Shown: positions 52,864-61,263, counted from the stretch's first letter. The stretch is 64,000 nucleotides of DNA from Paenibacillus sp. V4I3 (GCF_030817215.1 NZ_JAUSZA010000001.1:7352501-7416500); one strand, 5' to 3'. A program made the numbers and translations. Notes: generated from the letters alone by a model not told the origin.

Positions 52864-54054
52864 CTAGAAACGTCCTTTACGTATAACAAGTGGAATACCG
52901 CCGATAATGTAGAGGTACCTCATATCAACCACTTTTTTCATCATGGCTGCAACGTTACCTTTCAGCTTACGGGAACCAACGATACCAATGGCTTGACCTT
53001 TACCTAAGGAAGCAACTGTACCTTTGTTGGAGTATTTGAAAGTTTTCATTTGCGAACCGCGAATGGAAGCAATCAGGTTATGTGCAACAGCTTCACCTTG
53101 CTGCATAGCGATTTGAGCTGTTGGAGGGTATGGTCTGCCTTCATCGTTCATCACGATGGAACAGTCACCAACAACATAGATGTTATCGAAACCAGGCGCA
53201 TGCAGGTGTTCATCCACTTTAATTCTGCCGCGCATCGTTTCGAAGCCAGCTTCATCAAGCATATGGTTACCGCGGATACCGCCTGTCCAAACGACTGTAG
53301 CTGCTTTGATGAACTCATCGCCAGCGATCAGAACACCTTCAGGTGTACATTCTTTAATCGCTGTACCGATTTTGAAAGTAATACCTTTGTCTGTCAAAAC
53401 TTTCATCGCATACTCAACAAGCTCAGGATCGAATCCTGGAAGTGCCGTTGGAGCTGCTTCAATATTATAAATCTTCACAAGGGAAGGATCTACGTCGAAT
53501 TCTTTGCAAAGCTGTGGAATACGGTCAGCAAGCTCACCAATGAACTCGATTCCAGTAAATCCTGCTCCACCGATAACGAATGTCAGGTAATCTTTGCGAT
53601 CCGGTTCACGCTTGTACTTCGCAAATTGATACTCAATATGTTCACGAATGAAACGAACGCTGTTGATACTGCGAATGTTCAATGCGTTTTCTTTAAGCCC
53701 TGGAATACCGAAAGTTTCAGCTTCGCCACCAAGACCAATAACCAGGTAGTCATAGGAAAGCGTACCATCTTCGAGAATAACCTTTTTCTCATGAGGACGG
53801 ATTTGTGTAACTGTCGATTTCACGAAATCAACTTTAAATTCATCAATCAATTTCAAAATGTTCACGCGTGCATTTTCAGGGTTATCCGTCCCTGCAGCAG
53901 GCATGTGAAGATGGGTAGTAATGTAATGATAATCATGCTTGTTTACAAGTGTTACATCGGCTTCATTGTAATTTAATTCTTTTTGCAAACGAATTGCGGA
54001 AAGAATCCCGCCATAGCCTGCTCCTAAAATTACGATTCTTGGTATTCTACTCAT
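52864..54054 (-). CDS. ndh: Type II NADH dehydrogenase (YumB/Ndh-like)
   Basis: 396 aa. FAD-binding IVILGAGYGGI at the N-terminus, NADH-binding VIGGAGFTGIEFIGE near residue 160 and FAD site NIYVVGDCSIV near 300. A C-terminal amphipathic segment (about 370-396) would hold it on the membrane. It passes electrons from NADH to menaquinone without pumping protons. A Rex-type operator lies 50 bp before the start, so it should respond to the NADH/NAD+ ratio. Confidence 0.9.
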   Translation of the reverse strand: MSRIPRIVILGAGYGGILSAIRLQKELNYNEADVTLVNKHDYHYITTHLHMPAAGTDNPENARVNILKLIDEFKVDFVKSTVTQIRPHEKKVILEDGTLSYDYLVIGLGGEAETFGIPGLKENALNIRSINSVRFIREHIEYQFAKYKREPDRKDYLTFVIGGAGFTGIEFIGELADRIPQLCKEFDVDPSLVKIYNIEAAPTALPGFDPELVEYAMKVLTDKGITFKIGTAIKECTPEGVLIAGDEFIKAATVVWTGGIRGNHMLDEAGFETMRGRIKVDEHLHAPGFDNIYVVGDCSIVMNDEGRPYPPTAQIAMQQGEAVAHNLIASIRGSQMKTFKYSNKGTVASLGKGQAIGIVGSRKLKGNVAAMMKKVVDMRYLYIIGGIPLVIRKGRF

Positions 54055-54103
54055 ATCTCTCTCACTTCCATATCCGTATTTATAGTCCTATGGTTTCTCT
54101 ATC

Positions 54104-54121
54104 TTGTGAAAAATTACACAA
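54104..54121 (-). promoter_or_regulatory. Rex operator upstream of ndh
   Basis: TTGTGAAAAATTACACAA matches the Rex consensus TTGTGAA-N4-TTCACAA at all but one fixed position. It lies 50 bp upstream of the ndh start, where Rex would block transcription at low NADH. The rest of 54122-54468 is promoter sequence for the divergent reductase gene with no further gene. Confidence 0.75.
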
Positions 54122-54468
54122 ACAGCTTCAAAAGTAGTATTCTGCCTCTAGTTTGCACACAGCTGCAGCGAATTATGATGAAACAGGATGAAATTAGTCA
54201 CAACATGCGTAAACCGATTCTCATGATATAATATAATTTTCATAAGTAAATATCAAGTGCTATTTTGCTCTAAAATAAGGCGTACAGGCCCTTCTAGCCT
54301 GACCAACCACTGTAAGCATTATTTATCATATATATAAGCGATTTATATAAAGAAATCTCACTTTTCTGTTTCCTTCAATAGAAGAGACGTTTATAATGGA
54401 ATAATGATTGTTACTGCACTCAGGAGAATCACACACATCAAAGGAAATGAATCGGAGGAGTTTAAACA

Positions 54469-55470
54469 ATGAACGAGAGAGAAACAAATCAAGATATCGT
54501 AGATATCATAGTAATTGGTGGAGGCCCTGCTGGAATGTTCGCATCTTTCTATGCGGGTATGCGCCAAGCATCAGTTAAAATTATCGAAAGTATGCCGCAG
54601 CTTGGTGGTCAGCTTGCAGCTTTATATCCGGAGAAATACATTTATGATGTAGCTGGTTTTCCAAAAGTAACCGCACAAGAATTAGTCGACAACTTGCTAG
54701 CTCAAATGAAACACTTTCAGATCAACACTTGCTTGGAAGAGAAAGTACACCAAGTGATCAAAAAAGAAGAGCGTCTCTTCGAAATAACAACAGACAAAGG
54801 CACACACTACAGCCGCGCCGTTATTATTTCAGGTGGAGTTGGCGCATTCGAGCCGCGTCGTCTTGAGTTACCGGAAGCCGCGCAATTCGAGAAGAAAAAC
54901 TTGCATTATTTCGTTAGCGATTTGAATGCTTTCGCTGGCCAAAAAGTATTAATCAGCGGTGGCGGTGATTCAGCAGTTGATTGGGCCTTAATGCTTGAAC
55001 CTATTGCGGAGAAAGTCACGCTTATCCACCGTAGAGATAAATTCCGTGCACATGAGCACAGTGTAGAAAATCTGATGAACTCCAAAGTAAACGTTGTAAC
55101 TCCTACGGAAATCACCAAACTTCACGGCAGTGACCGTATTGAGCAAGTAACGCTTAAAGATATCAAATCAGGCGAAGAAACTATACATGATGTCGATGCT
55201 GTTATCATTAACTTCGGCTTCGTTTCTTCCCTTGGACCGATCTCCGAATGGGGCCTTGAGATTGAAAACGGCTCAATCGTTGTTGACTCCAGAATGGAAA
55301 CAAACATTCCAGGCATTTTCGCTGCCGGGGATATCACAACTTATCCTGGGAAATTGAAACTGATTGCTGTTGGCTTTGGTGAAGCACCTACTGCGATTAA
55401 TAACGCTAAAGTCTATATTGACCCTAGTGCAAAGCTTTCACCAGGACACAGCAGTAACTTAAAATTTTAA
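54469..55470 (+). CDS. yumC: Ferredoxin/flavodoxin--NADP+ reductase, YumC type
   Basis: 333 aa. Thioredoxin-reductase-like fold: FAD motif VIGGGPAGMFA, NADPH motif ISGGGDSAVDWALM near residue 160, and FAD motif GIFAAGDITTYPGK near 280. The CxxC redox pair of thioredoxin reductases is absent, which marks the ferredoxin-NADP reductase subgroup. GGAGGAG lies 8 nt before the ATG. Confidence 0.92.
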   Translation: MNERETNQDIVDIIVIGGGPAGMFASFYAGMRQASVKIIESMPQLGGQLAALYPEKYIYDVAGFPKVTAQELVDNLLAQMKHFQINTCLEEKVHQVIKKEERLFEITTDKGTHYSRAVIISGGVGAFEPRRLELPEAAQFEKKNLHYFVSDLNAFAGQKVLISGGGDSAVDWALMLEPIAEKVTLIHRRDKFRAHEHSVENLMNSKVNVVTPTEITKLHGSDRIEQVTLKDIKSGEETIHDVDAVIINFGFVSSLGPISEWGLEIENGSIVVDSRMETNIPGIFAAGDITTYPGKLKLIAVGFGEAPTAINNAKVYIDPSAKLSPGHSSNLKF

Positions 55471-55529
55471 TCTTCTTAAATAAAATGGGGTATTCTAAAC
55501 CTAATCTACGGATTAGGAGGAATACCCCT

Positions 55530-55772
55530 TTGTCATATATATGTCCGGTTTGCAACGGCCTTCAGGAGCTGAATATCGAGTGTCCTGTTTGTTCACAACA
55601 GATGAATGATTGCGGGAAATGGAGTGACTATCTAGGCCCCTACTCTCCTTATCGAGAGATTGATGATATCTCCATGTCAGATGGGACACTAGGCTCACAG
55701 AATAATCAATGCCTTCATCTGGTAAACTGCGCCGACTGCCACCAGAATTTTACCATCCAAATAATTTCATGA
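55530..55772 (+). CDS. Small zinc-ribbon protein
   Basis: 80 aa from the TTG at 55530, which has TAGGAGG 9 nt upstream. Four Cys pairs or near-pairs occur: CPVCNG, CPVCSQ, and at the C-terminus CLHLVNCADC. This suggests a zinc ribbon or knuckle. 59 bp after yumC, possibly on the same transcript. Function unknown. Confidence 0.7.
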   Translation: MSYICPVCNGLQELNIECPVCSQQMNDCGKWSDYLGPYSPYREIDDISMSDGTLGSQNNQCLHLVNCADCHQNFTIQIIS

Positions 55773-55803
55773 TGAAACTCTCTAGTTTAGCGGGGTTTCA
55801 TCC
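55770..55803. terminator. Bidirectional terminator between zinc-ribbon gene and sda
   Basis: GATGAAAC(tctctagtttagcg)GGGTTTCATC. It overlaps the stop codons of both convergent genes. Confidence 0.65.
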
Positions 55804-55937
55804 TTGATGTAGACGTGCAGTTTTAAATTACGTCTCTGTATTTCTGCGAGCAACAGGTCAACAAAATCTGATTCCAATCTCAAATCCAATGCTTTGTAAT
55901 AAGAGTCGATCAATGTTTCGTCACTAATTTGTCTCAC
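55782..55937 (-). CDS. sda: Sporulation histidine kinase inhibitor Sda
   Basis: 51 aa, MRQISDETLIDSYYKALDLR then LESDFVDLLLAEIQRRNL. This is the Sda helical hairpin, very close in pattern to Bacillus Sda (MRKLSDELLIESYFKA...). GTG start with AAAGGTGA 5 nt upstream. Sda binds the DHp domain of sporulation kinases and blocks entry to sporulation when replication is active or damaged. A cluster of DnaA boxes lies upstream, as expected for this checkpoint gene. Confidence 0.9.
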   Translation of the reverse strand: MRQISDETLIDSYYKALDLRLESDFVDLLLAEIQRRNLKLHVYIKDETPLN

Positions 55938-56005
55938 TGAAATCACCTTTATTCTATAATTTGTAATTATATTATCATGGCGGGAAAATTAGAACAAGCG
56001 TTCCG

Positions 56006-56104
56006 TTATCCACAGATACCTGTGCATATCCTGTGGGTAGATTGTTAATATGTCCCATAAACGCACTGTATTTATGGGGGATACTGTGTATAAAGTTATG
56101 CACA
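56006..56104. promoter_or_regulatory. DnaA-box cluster upstream of sda
   Basis: Consensus boxes TTATNCACA: TTATCCACA (56006-56014, plus), TTATACACA (56093-56085, minus) and TTATGCACA (56096-56104, plus). Weaker ones: ATATGCACA (56029-56021, minus) and CTACCCACA (56040-56032, minus). The nearest box is about 70 bp upstream of the sda start; a TTGTTC-N17-TAATAT promoter lies between. The region 55938-56277 has no other gene. Confidence 0.85.
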
Positions 56105-56277
56105 CGCTAAACTGTCAGTCTGCCGATAAAAAAAATTGATCGAAATACCGGAAATATTTTACGTTCACTTAACAAATCCTTAAGATTGTTCACACAATTG
56201 AAAAGAAATTTTAATCGTCATTTAATATTCGTAGCCTACAATGATAGTAGAAAGACAAAAACAAAGGAGTGAAAGAT

Positions 56278-56439
56278 ATGATCGTCTACGACATTGTACT
56301 AAATGGTGAAATAAAAGAAACGATTAAACCCCGCAAGAACCGGTTGAAAGAAATTTACGCATTTATGCTAGAGCAAAGTAAGCTCATGAAAGCTAAGTAT
56401 GGTGATAATGTTAAAATTAAAGGCCGCATGGTGTATTAG
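56278..56439 (+). CDS. Small basic hypothetical protein, 53 aa
   Basis: MIVYDIVLNGEIKETIKPRK, then NRLKEIYAFMLEQSKLMKAK and a basic tail. An AAAGGAG site lies about 8 nt before the ATG. The last codons form the left arm of a strong terminator, which ties the transcript end to this ORF. No family recognised; basic, soluble and helical. Confidence 0.7.
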   Translation: MIVYDIVLNGEIKETIKPRKNRLKEIYAFMLEQSKLMKAKYGDNVKIKGRMVY

Positions 56440-56478
56440 GGATAAACAACCCGTTATACACTCGCGGCCTTTTTTTCT
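56420..56478 (+). terminator. Terminator overlapping the end of the 53-aa ORF
   Basis: GGCCGC..GGTGTA..GGG pairs with CCC..TACAC..GCGGCC and is followed by seven T. The stop codon lies inside the left arm. Confidence 0.85.
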
Positions 56479-56487
56479 TCCATGCCA

Positions 56488-57168
56488 TTAGATGATCCCT
56501 TTGCGATGAAGAACCGTTAATAATCGATAGAAATCATAGCTCCCTTTCTCTGGAGTATCGATTAATGCGGCCTTGACCGCAGCGTCCACAGCAGCTTTCG
56601 CCCATTGCGGTACTACCTCCATAGCTGCTTGCTCCTCTAAGGAACTAACTCTATTTTGTAAGATTACGATTTGTTCCTGCAGTTTCTCTAACATACGAAC
56701 GACCTCCTCATCAAAGTGAGTTAAACCATAGGTTTGAATAATCGTATTCAGTTTACTAGCATAAGAGGGATCCGTTGCATATCCACTACTTTGCAATGCT
56801 TTCACTTGTTCACCAGGACTTCTCGCTATCCTAACACTAGCATAACGAGGGGATCCAAAAAGTAAATCCTGATCACGAAACCCTGCCTCAAGCGTAGGAT
56901 ATGCGCGAAAATCTCCTGGTACGTTATCATAACGTATACCTCCAATGACTTCCCATGTCGTTGTTGAAACGCGATCACCCTGCCAATAGGGCGTCAATAC
57001 CCCATTACCAACCTTATATCCGACTAGATTGTTCCACGCATTCAAAATGCCTCCTGTCTCCTGAATGGCTTGCGCGATTCTCACTGAAGGATAGATCGGT
57101 GAGTTCTCTAGGCGAAGCTTCACTGCAATAGTTGCAATCATCTCAATAAATTCCTGTCTAGTTGCCAT
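56488..57168 (-). CDS. Glucosaminidase-domain (GH73) cell-wall hydrolase
   Basis: 226 aa from the ATG at 57168 (AGGAGG 7 nt upstream). The GH73-like domain covers about 1-155, with catalytic Glu in IAQAIQETGG and the conserved NNLVGYK and YATDPSYASKL motifs. A coiled coil (about 160-190, EEVVRMLEKLQEQIVILQNR) and a C-terminal helical segment follow. No signal peptide is visible, as in phage endolysins. No other phage genes are nearby. Confidence 0.85.
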   Translation of the reverse strand: MATRQEFIEMIATIAVKLRLENSPIYPSVRIAQAIQETGGILNAWNNLVGYKVGNGVLTPYWQGDRVSTTTWEVIGGIRYDNVPGDFRAYPTLEAGFRDQDLLFGSPRYASVRIARSPGEQVKALQSSGYATDPSYASKLNTIIQTYGLTHFDEEVVRMLEKLQEQIVILQNRVSSLEEQAAMEVVPQWAKAAVDAAVKAALIDTPEKGSYDFYRLLTVLHRKGII

Positions 57169-57281
57169 GAACACACCTCCTTCTTTTATCACTAGTAAAC
57201 TAAACCTTTCAATCTATTCTATTCTTTCAATGCTTAAAAGGGTTCCGCTAGTATTTTGTTTTTTGAAAATAATATAAAAAA

Positions 57282-57318
57282 GGCTCCCACAAGTGCAACT
57301 ATCCTGCACTCGGGAAGC
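57282..57318 (-). terminator. Terminator of the 92-aa gene
   Basis: GCTtCCCgAGTGCA pairs with TGCACTtgtGGGaGC on the minus strand, followed by TTTTTT. Confidence 0.65.
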
Positions 57319-57596
57319 TAATGAATCCAATGACCAATCAACATCATAAGTAATCCAAATATAGCCGAATATCTCTTTATCGTTCGGTTCGTCTTCGGGT
57401 AAAACAGCAGCAGCCAAATAATAAATCCAATAGGAATTAAAACACCAACTTTTAAATTGAATGTACCTAAAATGTAGTATCCAACTAATTTCAATCCCAA
57501 ATAACCTTCGTCCTCTTCCCTATTTCTGTAAAACAGCATTAATACGAAAATGACAACAATTGTAGAGATAATTGAAACATTAAAATTCCAATTCAC
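57318..57596 (-). CDS. Hypothetical membrane protein, 92 aa
   Basis: Three hydrophobic helices: IISTIVVIFVLMLFY, VGVLIPIGFIIWLLLFY and YSAIFGLLMMLIGHWI, with an acidic loop NREEDEGYLG between the first two. No recognised family. Single gene followed by a terminator that overlaps its stop. Confidence 0.6.
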   Translation of the reverse strand: MNWNFNVSIISTIVVIFVLMLFYRNREEDEGYLGLKLVGYYILGTFNLKVGVLIPIGFIIWLLLFYPKTNRTIKRYSAIFGLLMMLIGHWIH

Positions 57597-57696
57597 TTAT
57601 AGGATTCAACTCCTCTCAACCACACCAACTGCAGGAATTCCTTATTATGTATATTGTATCACTTGATGGTTTGTCCTTACTAAGATGAAAAAAAAA

Positions 57697-57737
57697 CCTC
57701 CCAAGACAGTGTATTTAAAAATACACACCTTGGAAGG
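57697..57737 (-). terminator. Terminator of the IscA-like gene
   Basis: CCTcCCAAGacaGTGTATTT pairs with AATACACaCCTTGGaAGG; eight A on the left give the T-run on the minus strand. Confidence 0.88.
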
Positions 57738-57755
57738 ATTGGTTCTCAATGTTCA

Positions 57756-58127
57756 TTAAGCCTCGACTTTATCGTCGCACTTCTCAACTAAGCCCTCTTC
57801 ATCTTTTACTTTAAATGAAGAACCGCAACCACATGATGCTACAGCATTCGGGTTGTTAATGGAGAACCCGCCGCCCATGCCTGCGTCTGTGTAGTCAATT
57901 TCAACACCGTATAAATATTTGGAGCTATCTTCGTCCACAACGACCTTGAGGCCATGAATGGTGAATACTTTATCGTCATCCTTCTGCTCATCATCGAAGC
58001 CCATGCCGTAAGAGAAACCGCTGCAGCCTCCGGCTTTGACACCTAGACGCAAAAACAAATTCGGTGATTCTTCAGAAGATAGAAGCTCTTTAATCTTATC
58101 TGACGCTGATTCACTAATGTTAATCAT
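57756..58127 (-). CDS. HesB/IscA-family iron-sulfur cluster assembly protein (YutM-like)
   Basis: 123 aa. The three cluster-binding Cys residues are in AGGCSGFSYG and SCGCGSSF, the A-type carrier signature. It accepts Fe-S clusters and passes them to apoproteins. The C-terminal acidic tail (DEEGLVEKCDDKVEA) is longer than in IscA. Located in the yut/yum-like block together with NifU-like and radical SAM genes. Confidence 0.9.
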   Translation of the reverse strand: MINISESASDKIKELLSSEESPNLFLRLGVKAGGCSGFSYGMGFDDEQKDDDKVFTIHGLKVVVDEDSSKYLYGVEIDYTDAGMGGGFSINNPNAVASCGCGSSFKVKDEEGLVEKCDDKVEA

Positions 58128-58259
58128 AACGGAAATCCCTCCCTAAAGTTCTCCTTATGGAAAACTGGCATTATACTAAGTTTTCGTAATGCTTACTATC
58201 AAGTATACTCCTATCTGGCACATTGCTCAAGGGCAGCCGCGCAGTCATTCTTAGACATT

Positions 58260-58451
58260 TCAGCCATAAACTTTACGGTTATGTCGTATCGCATAATATT
58301 GCAACAGCAATTGATCAAGCTCTCGACTGCATTGCTGCACTTCTGGATGAAGGAAGCCGTACGCGGTACCTAAGGAAACCATTTGGCCTCGAAGCTGTTC
58401 TATTTCTATATTTAATCGTTCCTGTGGTTCGGTCACGAATATTGGTATCAC
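58260..58451 (-). CDS. Spo0E-family aspartyl-phosphate phosphatase
   Basis: 63 aa from a GTG with AAAGGTGA 7 nt upstream. Two-helix Spo0E fold: IEQLRGQMVSLGTAYGFLHP then the signature region CSRELDQLLLQYY, matching the SxxLD motif of Spo0E/YnzD proteins. These dephosphorylate Spo0A~P and delay sporulation. Sda, which acts on the kinase side of the same phosphorelay, is encoded 2.3 kb away. Confidence 0.88.
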   Translation of the reverse strand: MIPIFVTEPQERLNIEIEQLRGQMVSLGTAYGFLHPEVQQCSRELDQLLLQYYAIRHNRKVYG

Positions 58452-58490
58452 GATATAATCACCTTTAGCCCTACGTAATCACATTGTAAT

Positions 58491-58544
58491 AGTATACAGG
58501 AATTTGTTAATATTGGGAATAACATTTCCTAATATTGTAGGAAA
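58491..58544 (-). promoter_or_regulatory. Promoter of spo0E-like gene with upstream palindrome
   Basis: TTCCCA (58519-58514) and TATACT (58496-58491) on the minus strand are 17 bp apart. Directly upstream of the -35 lies a perfect inverted repeat TTTCCTA-N6-TAGGAAA (58525-58544), a candidate regulator site. The rest of 58545-58780 leads to the mqnE-like gene and shows nothing else clear. Confidence 0.5.
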
Positions 58545-58796
58545 AACCAAATTATATTCGCATATTGTCAATTTATCTCCATCTAAATGATATTGCCCCT
58601 CCCAACACGTAGGTTTATAATGGGATGGATGGATTGCACGTATATAGAAGAAACAAAGCGGTGAGTGTGAATTCCTGAACCGAACTGGATGAACAGGTAC
58701 GCGAGCGTCTCACACCGCCTAACGCATTTGGTCTTTATCTTGCTGAATGCGTTGATTCAGTATGGGCTTTATCTACTATTCAGAGGAGGAATAATG

Positions 58797-59897
58797 ATGA
58801 GTGTTGTGACTACAGACCCGGTCAAACGGATGGCTGAAATTGCTGAAAAGGTTGAGAACAGTCAACGTCTATCTATGGAAGATGGGCTATTTTTATATGA
58901 ATCAGACGATTTGCTAACCATAGGTCAATTAGCGAACAAAGTAAATACGCGAATGAACGGAAACAAGGTTTATTTTGTCCAAAATATGAGTTTGTACTTT
59001 ACGAATGTGTGCGAGGAGCATTGTGCTTTTTGTCATTTCCGCCGCGACGAAGGTGAAGAAGGCTCATACACCCTTACACCTAGTCAAATGTTAGATTATG
59101 TAGCTGAAAATTTTAATCCAGAAATTAAAGAATTTCATATTAGCCAAGGGCATAACCCGCATTTACCTTTTGAATATTACGTGGATTGTATCCGTCAGCT
59201 GAAGCAAGCTTATCCTGACGTTACGATTAAAGCTCATACAGCGGCTGAAATTGAATTTTTCTCGCGTATCAGTGGTCTCAGTTTCCGTGATGTCCTGAAA
59301 ACGCTAATGGATGCAGGTTTATCCACTCTTCCAGGAGGAGGAGCCGAAATTCTGACTGAGCGTTACCGGACTAAAATGAAAGTAGAAAAAGCGTCCTCTG
59401 AGGAATGGATTGACGTACATCGTAACGCTCATATGCTCGGAATGAAAACTCACGCAACGATGCTGTACGGCTCAATTGAAACGAAAGAGGAACGCATTCG
59501 TCATATGATGCTGCTGCGTGAGCTTCAAGATGAAACAGGCGGCTTCTTAGTATTCATTCCTAATTCCATTCAACCAGCAAGCAAAAATGCTGGCCTCAAA
59601 CAACGGGTACCAGCTTGGGATGAACTGAAAACCATTGCCATTAGCCGTTTGATGCTGGATAATTTCCCGCATATTAAGGCTTATTTCATCAACATTGGTA
59701 CGAAATTGACTCAGCTATCCTTCGCTTTCGGTGCTTCGGACGCACATGGTACGATCGTGAAAGAGAAGATTTCCCATGCTGCTGGAGCATTGTCACCAGA
59801 AGGTCTTACACGTGATGAGCTTGTTTATCTCATTAAAGGCGCAGGACGCGTTCCTGTTGAACGTGACACCTTTTATAATGAAATCAGGGTATATTAG
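58797..59897 (+). CDS. mqnE: Radical SAM enzyme, aminofutalosine synthase (MqnE/CofH-like)
   Basis: 366 aa from the ATG at 58797; AGGAGGA lies 6 nt upstream, and the longer in-frame ORF has no such site. The [4Fe-4S] motif is CEEHCAFC (CxxxCxxC). HISQGHNP, ALSTLPGGGAEIL-like and FIPNSIQPASKN segments are typical of the MqnE/MqnC/CofH group. MqnE makes aminofutalosine in the futalosine route to menaquinone. No other mqn gene is in the window, so the CofH-like alternative is not excluded. Confidence 0.78.
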   Translation: MSVVTTDPVKRMAEIAEKVENSQRLSMEDGLFLYESDDLLTIGQLANKVNTRMNGNKVYFVQNMSLYFTNVCEEHCAFCHFRRDEGEEGSYTLTPSQMLDYVAENFNPEIKEFHISQGHNPHLPFEYYVDCIRQLKQAYPDVTIKAHTAAEIEFFSRISGLSFRDVLKTLMDAGLSTLPGGGAEILTERYRTKMKVEKASSEEWIDVHRNAHMLGMKTHATMLYGSIETKEERIRHMMLLRELQDETGGFLVFIPNSIQPASKNAGLKQRVPAWDELKTIAISRLMLDNFPHIKAYFINIGTKLTQLSFAFGASDAHGTIVKEKISHAAGALSPEGLTRDELVYLIKGAGRVPVERDTFYNEIRVY

Positions 59898-59941
59898 TCA
59901 TACTAGAGAAGAGATATTGTTCAGAAGGGATATTGGATGGG

Positions 59942-61006
59942 ATGAAAAAGTTTGTGATTCTTGGAGGAGGTTATGGCGGTTTGACCATAGCCTTAAACAT
60001 GCTGGAGAAGGATTTACCAGAAGATACACTGCTAGTACTTATTGACCGAAGCCCTTTTCAAGGATTAAAAACAGAATATTACGCACTGGCTTCAGGTACG
60101 ATCGCTGAAACACATATTCGTGTTGCCTATCCGAATGACCCACGGTTGCTTCTAACATTCGGTGAGGTTTCAAGCGTCGATTTGAACAACAAGCAAATTC
60201 TTTTTGAAGACCAAGAACCGTTATCGTACGACTGGTTAGTTATCGGTCTGGGCTGTGTGGATAGTTATCACGGAATTGTCGGTGCTAAGGAGTACTCTTC
60301 CAGCATCCAGACTCTTTGCCAAACACGTGCTACCTACCAGCGCATCAACGACATTGCCCCATATGGACAAGTCTCCATTATTGGAGGAGGTCTAAGCGGT
60401 GTTGAAATGGCAGCTGAGCTCCGTGAAAGCCGGGCTGATTTGAACATTCGATTAATTGATCGTGGTCCAAGCTTACTTTCGGCTTTCCCGAGCAATTTGC
60501 AGCAGTACGTCCGCGAATGGATGACGGAGCATCATATTGAACTCCGTCCTCAAGTATCGTTAGTTCGACTAGATGGTGGAGATTTATACAACGGGGATGA
60601 AATTATTAAAACCGATGCTACAATCTGGACAGCAGGCATTCAGCCCAATCCAATCGTTGAGGCATTGAATGTGCCCAAAGACCGCCAGGGCCGTATCCTG
60701 CTTAACGAGTATCATCAGATCCCAGAGTATCAAGAAGTGTTCGTCGTTGGGGACTGCGCTGCCCTGCCGTTCTCGCCAAGTGCGCAAGCGGCGCAAGCCC
60801 AAGGCAAGCAGATTGCCGAAGCCATGCTGTCGATTTGGAAAGGTGAAACACCTCGTCTTGGTAAAATCAAACTTAGAGGTACACTGGGTTCACTTGGTAA
60901 AAAGGCCGGCTTCGGCATCATGGGTAAACGTACGTTAATGACGGGTAAAATCGCTCGTGTCCTCAAAAGCGGTGTACTTTGGAAGTCGAAACGCCACTTC
61001 GGGTAA
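59942..61006 (+). CDS. NAD(P)/FAD-dependent oxidoreductase, NDH-2 type (YutJ-like)
   Basis: 354 aa from the ATG at 59942. FAD motif VILGGGYGGLTIA, NADH motif SIIGGGLSGVEMAAE near residue 147, FAD motif VFVVGDCAALPFSP near 265. Second type-II NADH dehydrogenase relative in the window; it is shorter than the first and its C-terminal membrane segment is weak. It follows mqnE by 44 bp and may be co-transcribed, tying it to menaquinone metabolism. Confidence 0.85.
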   Translation: MKKFVILGGGYGGLTIALNMLEKDLPEDTLLVLIDRSPFQGLKTEYYALASGTIAETHIRVAYPNDPRLLLTFGEVSSVDLNNKQILFEDQEPLSYDWLVIGLGCVDSYHGIVGAKEYSSSIQTLCQTRATYQRINDIAPYGQVSIIGGGLSGVEMAAELRESRADLNIRLIDRGPSLLSAFPSNLQQYVREWMTEHHIELRPQVSLVRLDGGDLYNGDEIIKTDATIWTAGIQPNPIVEALNVPKDRQGRILLNEYHQIPEYQEVFVVGDCAALPFSPSAQAAQAQGKQIAEAMLSIWKGETPRLGKIKLRGTLGSLGKKAGFGIMGKRTLMTGKIARVLKSGVLWKSKRHFG

Positions 61007-61008
61007 GA

Positions 61009-61263
61009 TTAGTCTCCAAGAAGTTCGTACATTGCTTCTATTTCTTTTATACGGTCTAAAATGCGCTCGTGGAGAGCATCTGCGCTTTCAGCAGCAACGA
61101 TTTCGCCATTCACAAGCGCATAAGGTTCCATATAGCACTGCCCGCAATTGCCTAGACAGCCGTATTCCATGACGTCGAAGTCCGGATTTTGTTCCAAAGC
61201 TTTCATGACTTTATCAGTTCCATGGTGCATATTACTGGCACAAAACTCAATGATTGGTCTCAT
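61009..61263 (-). CDS. yuzB: YuzB-family (DUF1450) protein
   Basis: 84 aa. Cys residues in IEFCASN and YGCLGNCGQCYMEPYALVNG suggest metal or cluster binding. The YuzB family is conserved in Bacillota next to yutJ and yutI, as here. Function unknown. It ends 2 bp from the end of the NDH-2-like gene (convergent). Confidence 0.85.
   Translation of the reverse strand: MRPIIEFCASNMHHGTDKVMKALEQNPDFDVMEYGCLGNCGQCYMEPYALVNGEIVAAESADALHERILDRIKEIEAMYELLGD

Noticed and set aside
53050..53976. 308-residue plus-strand frame opposite the NDH-2 gene
   Set aside because: Shadow of a well-conserved flavoprotein gene; no start site and low-complexity composition.
56488..57168. Prophage remnant around the GH73 hydrolase
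   Set aside because: No holin, structural or integrase genes nearby; neighbours are core genes.
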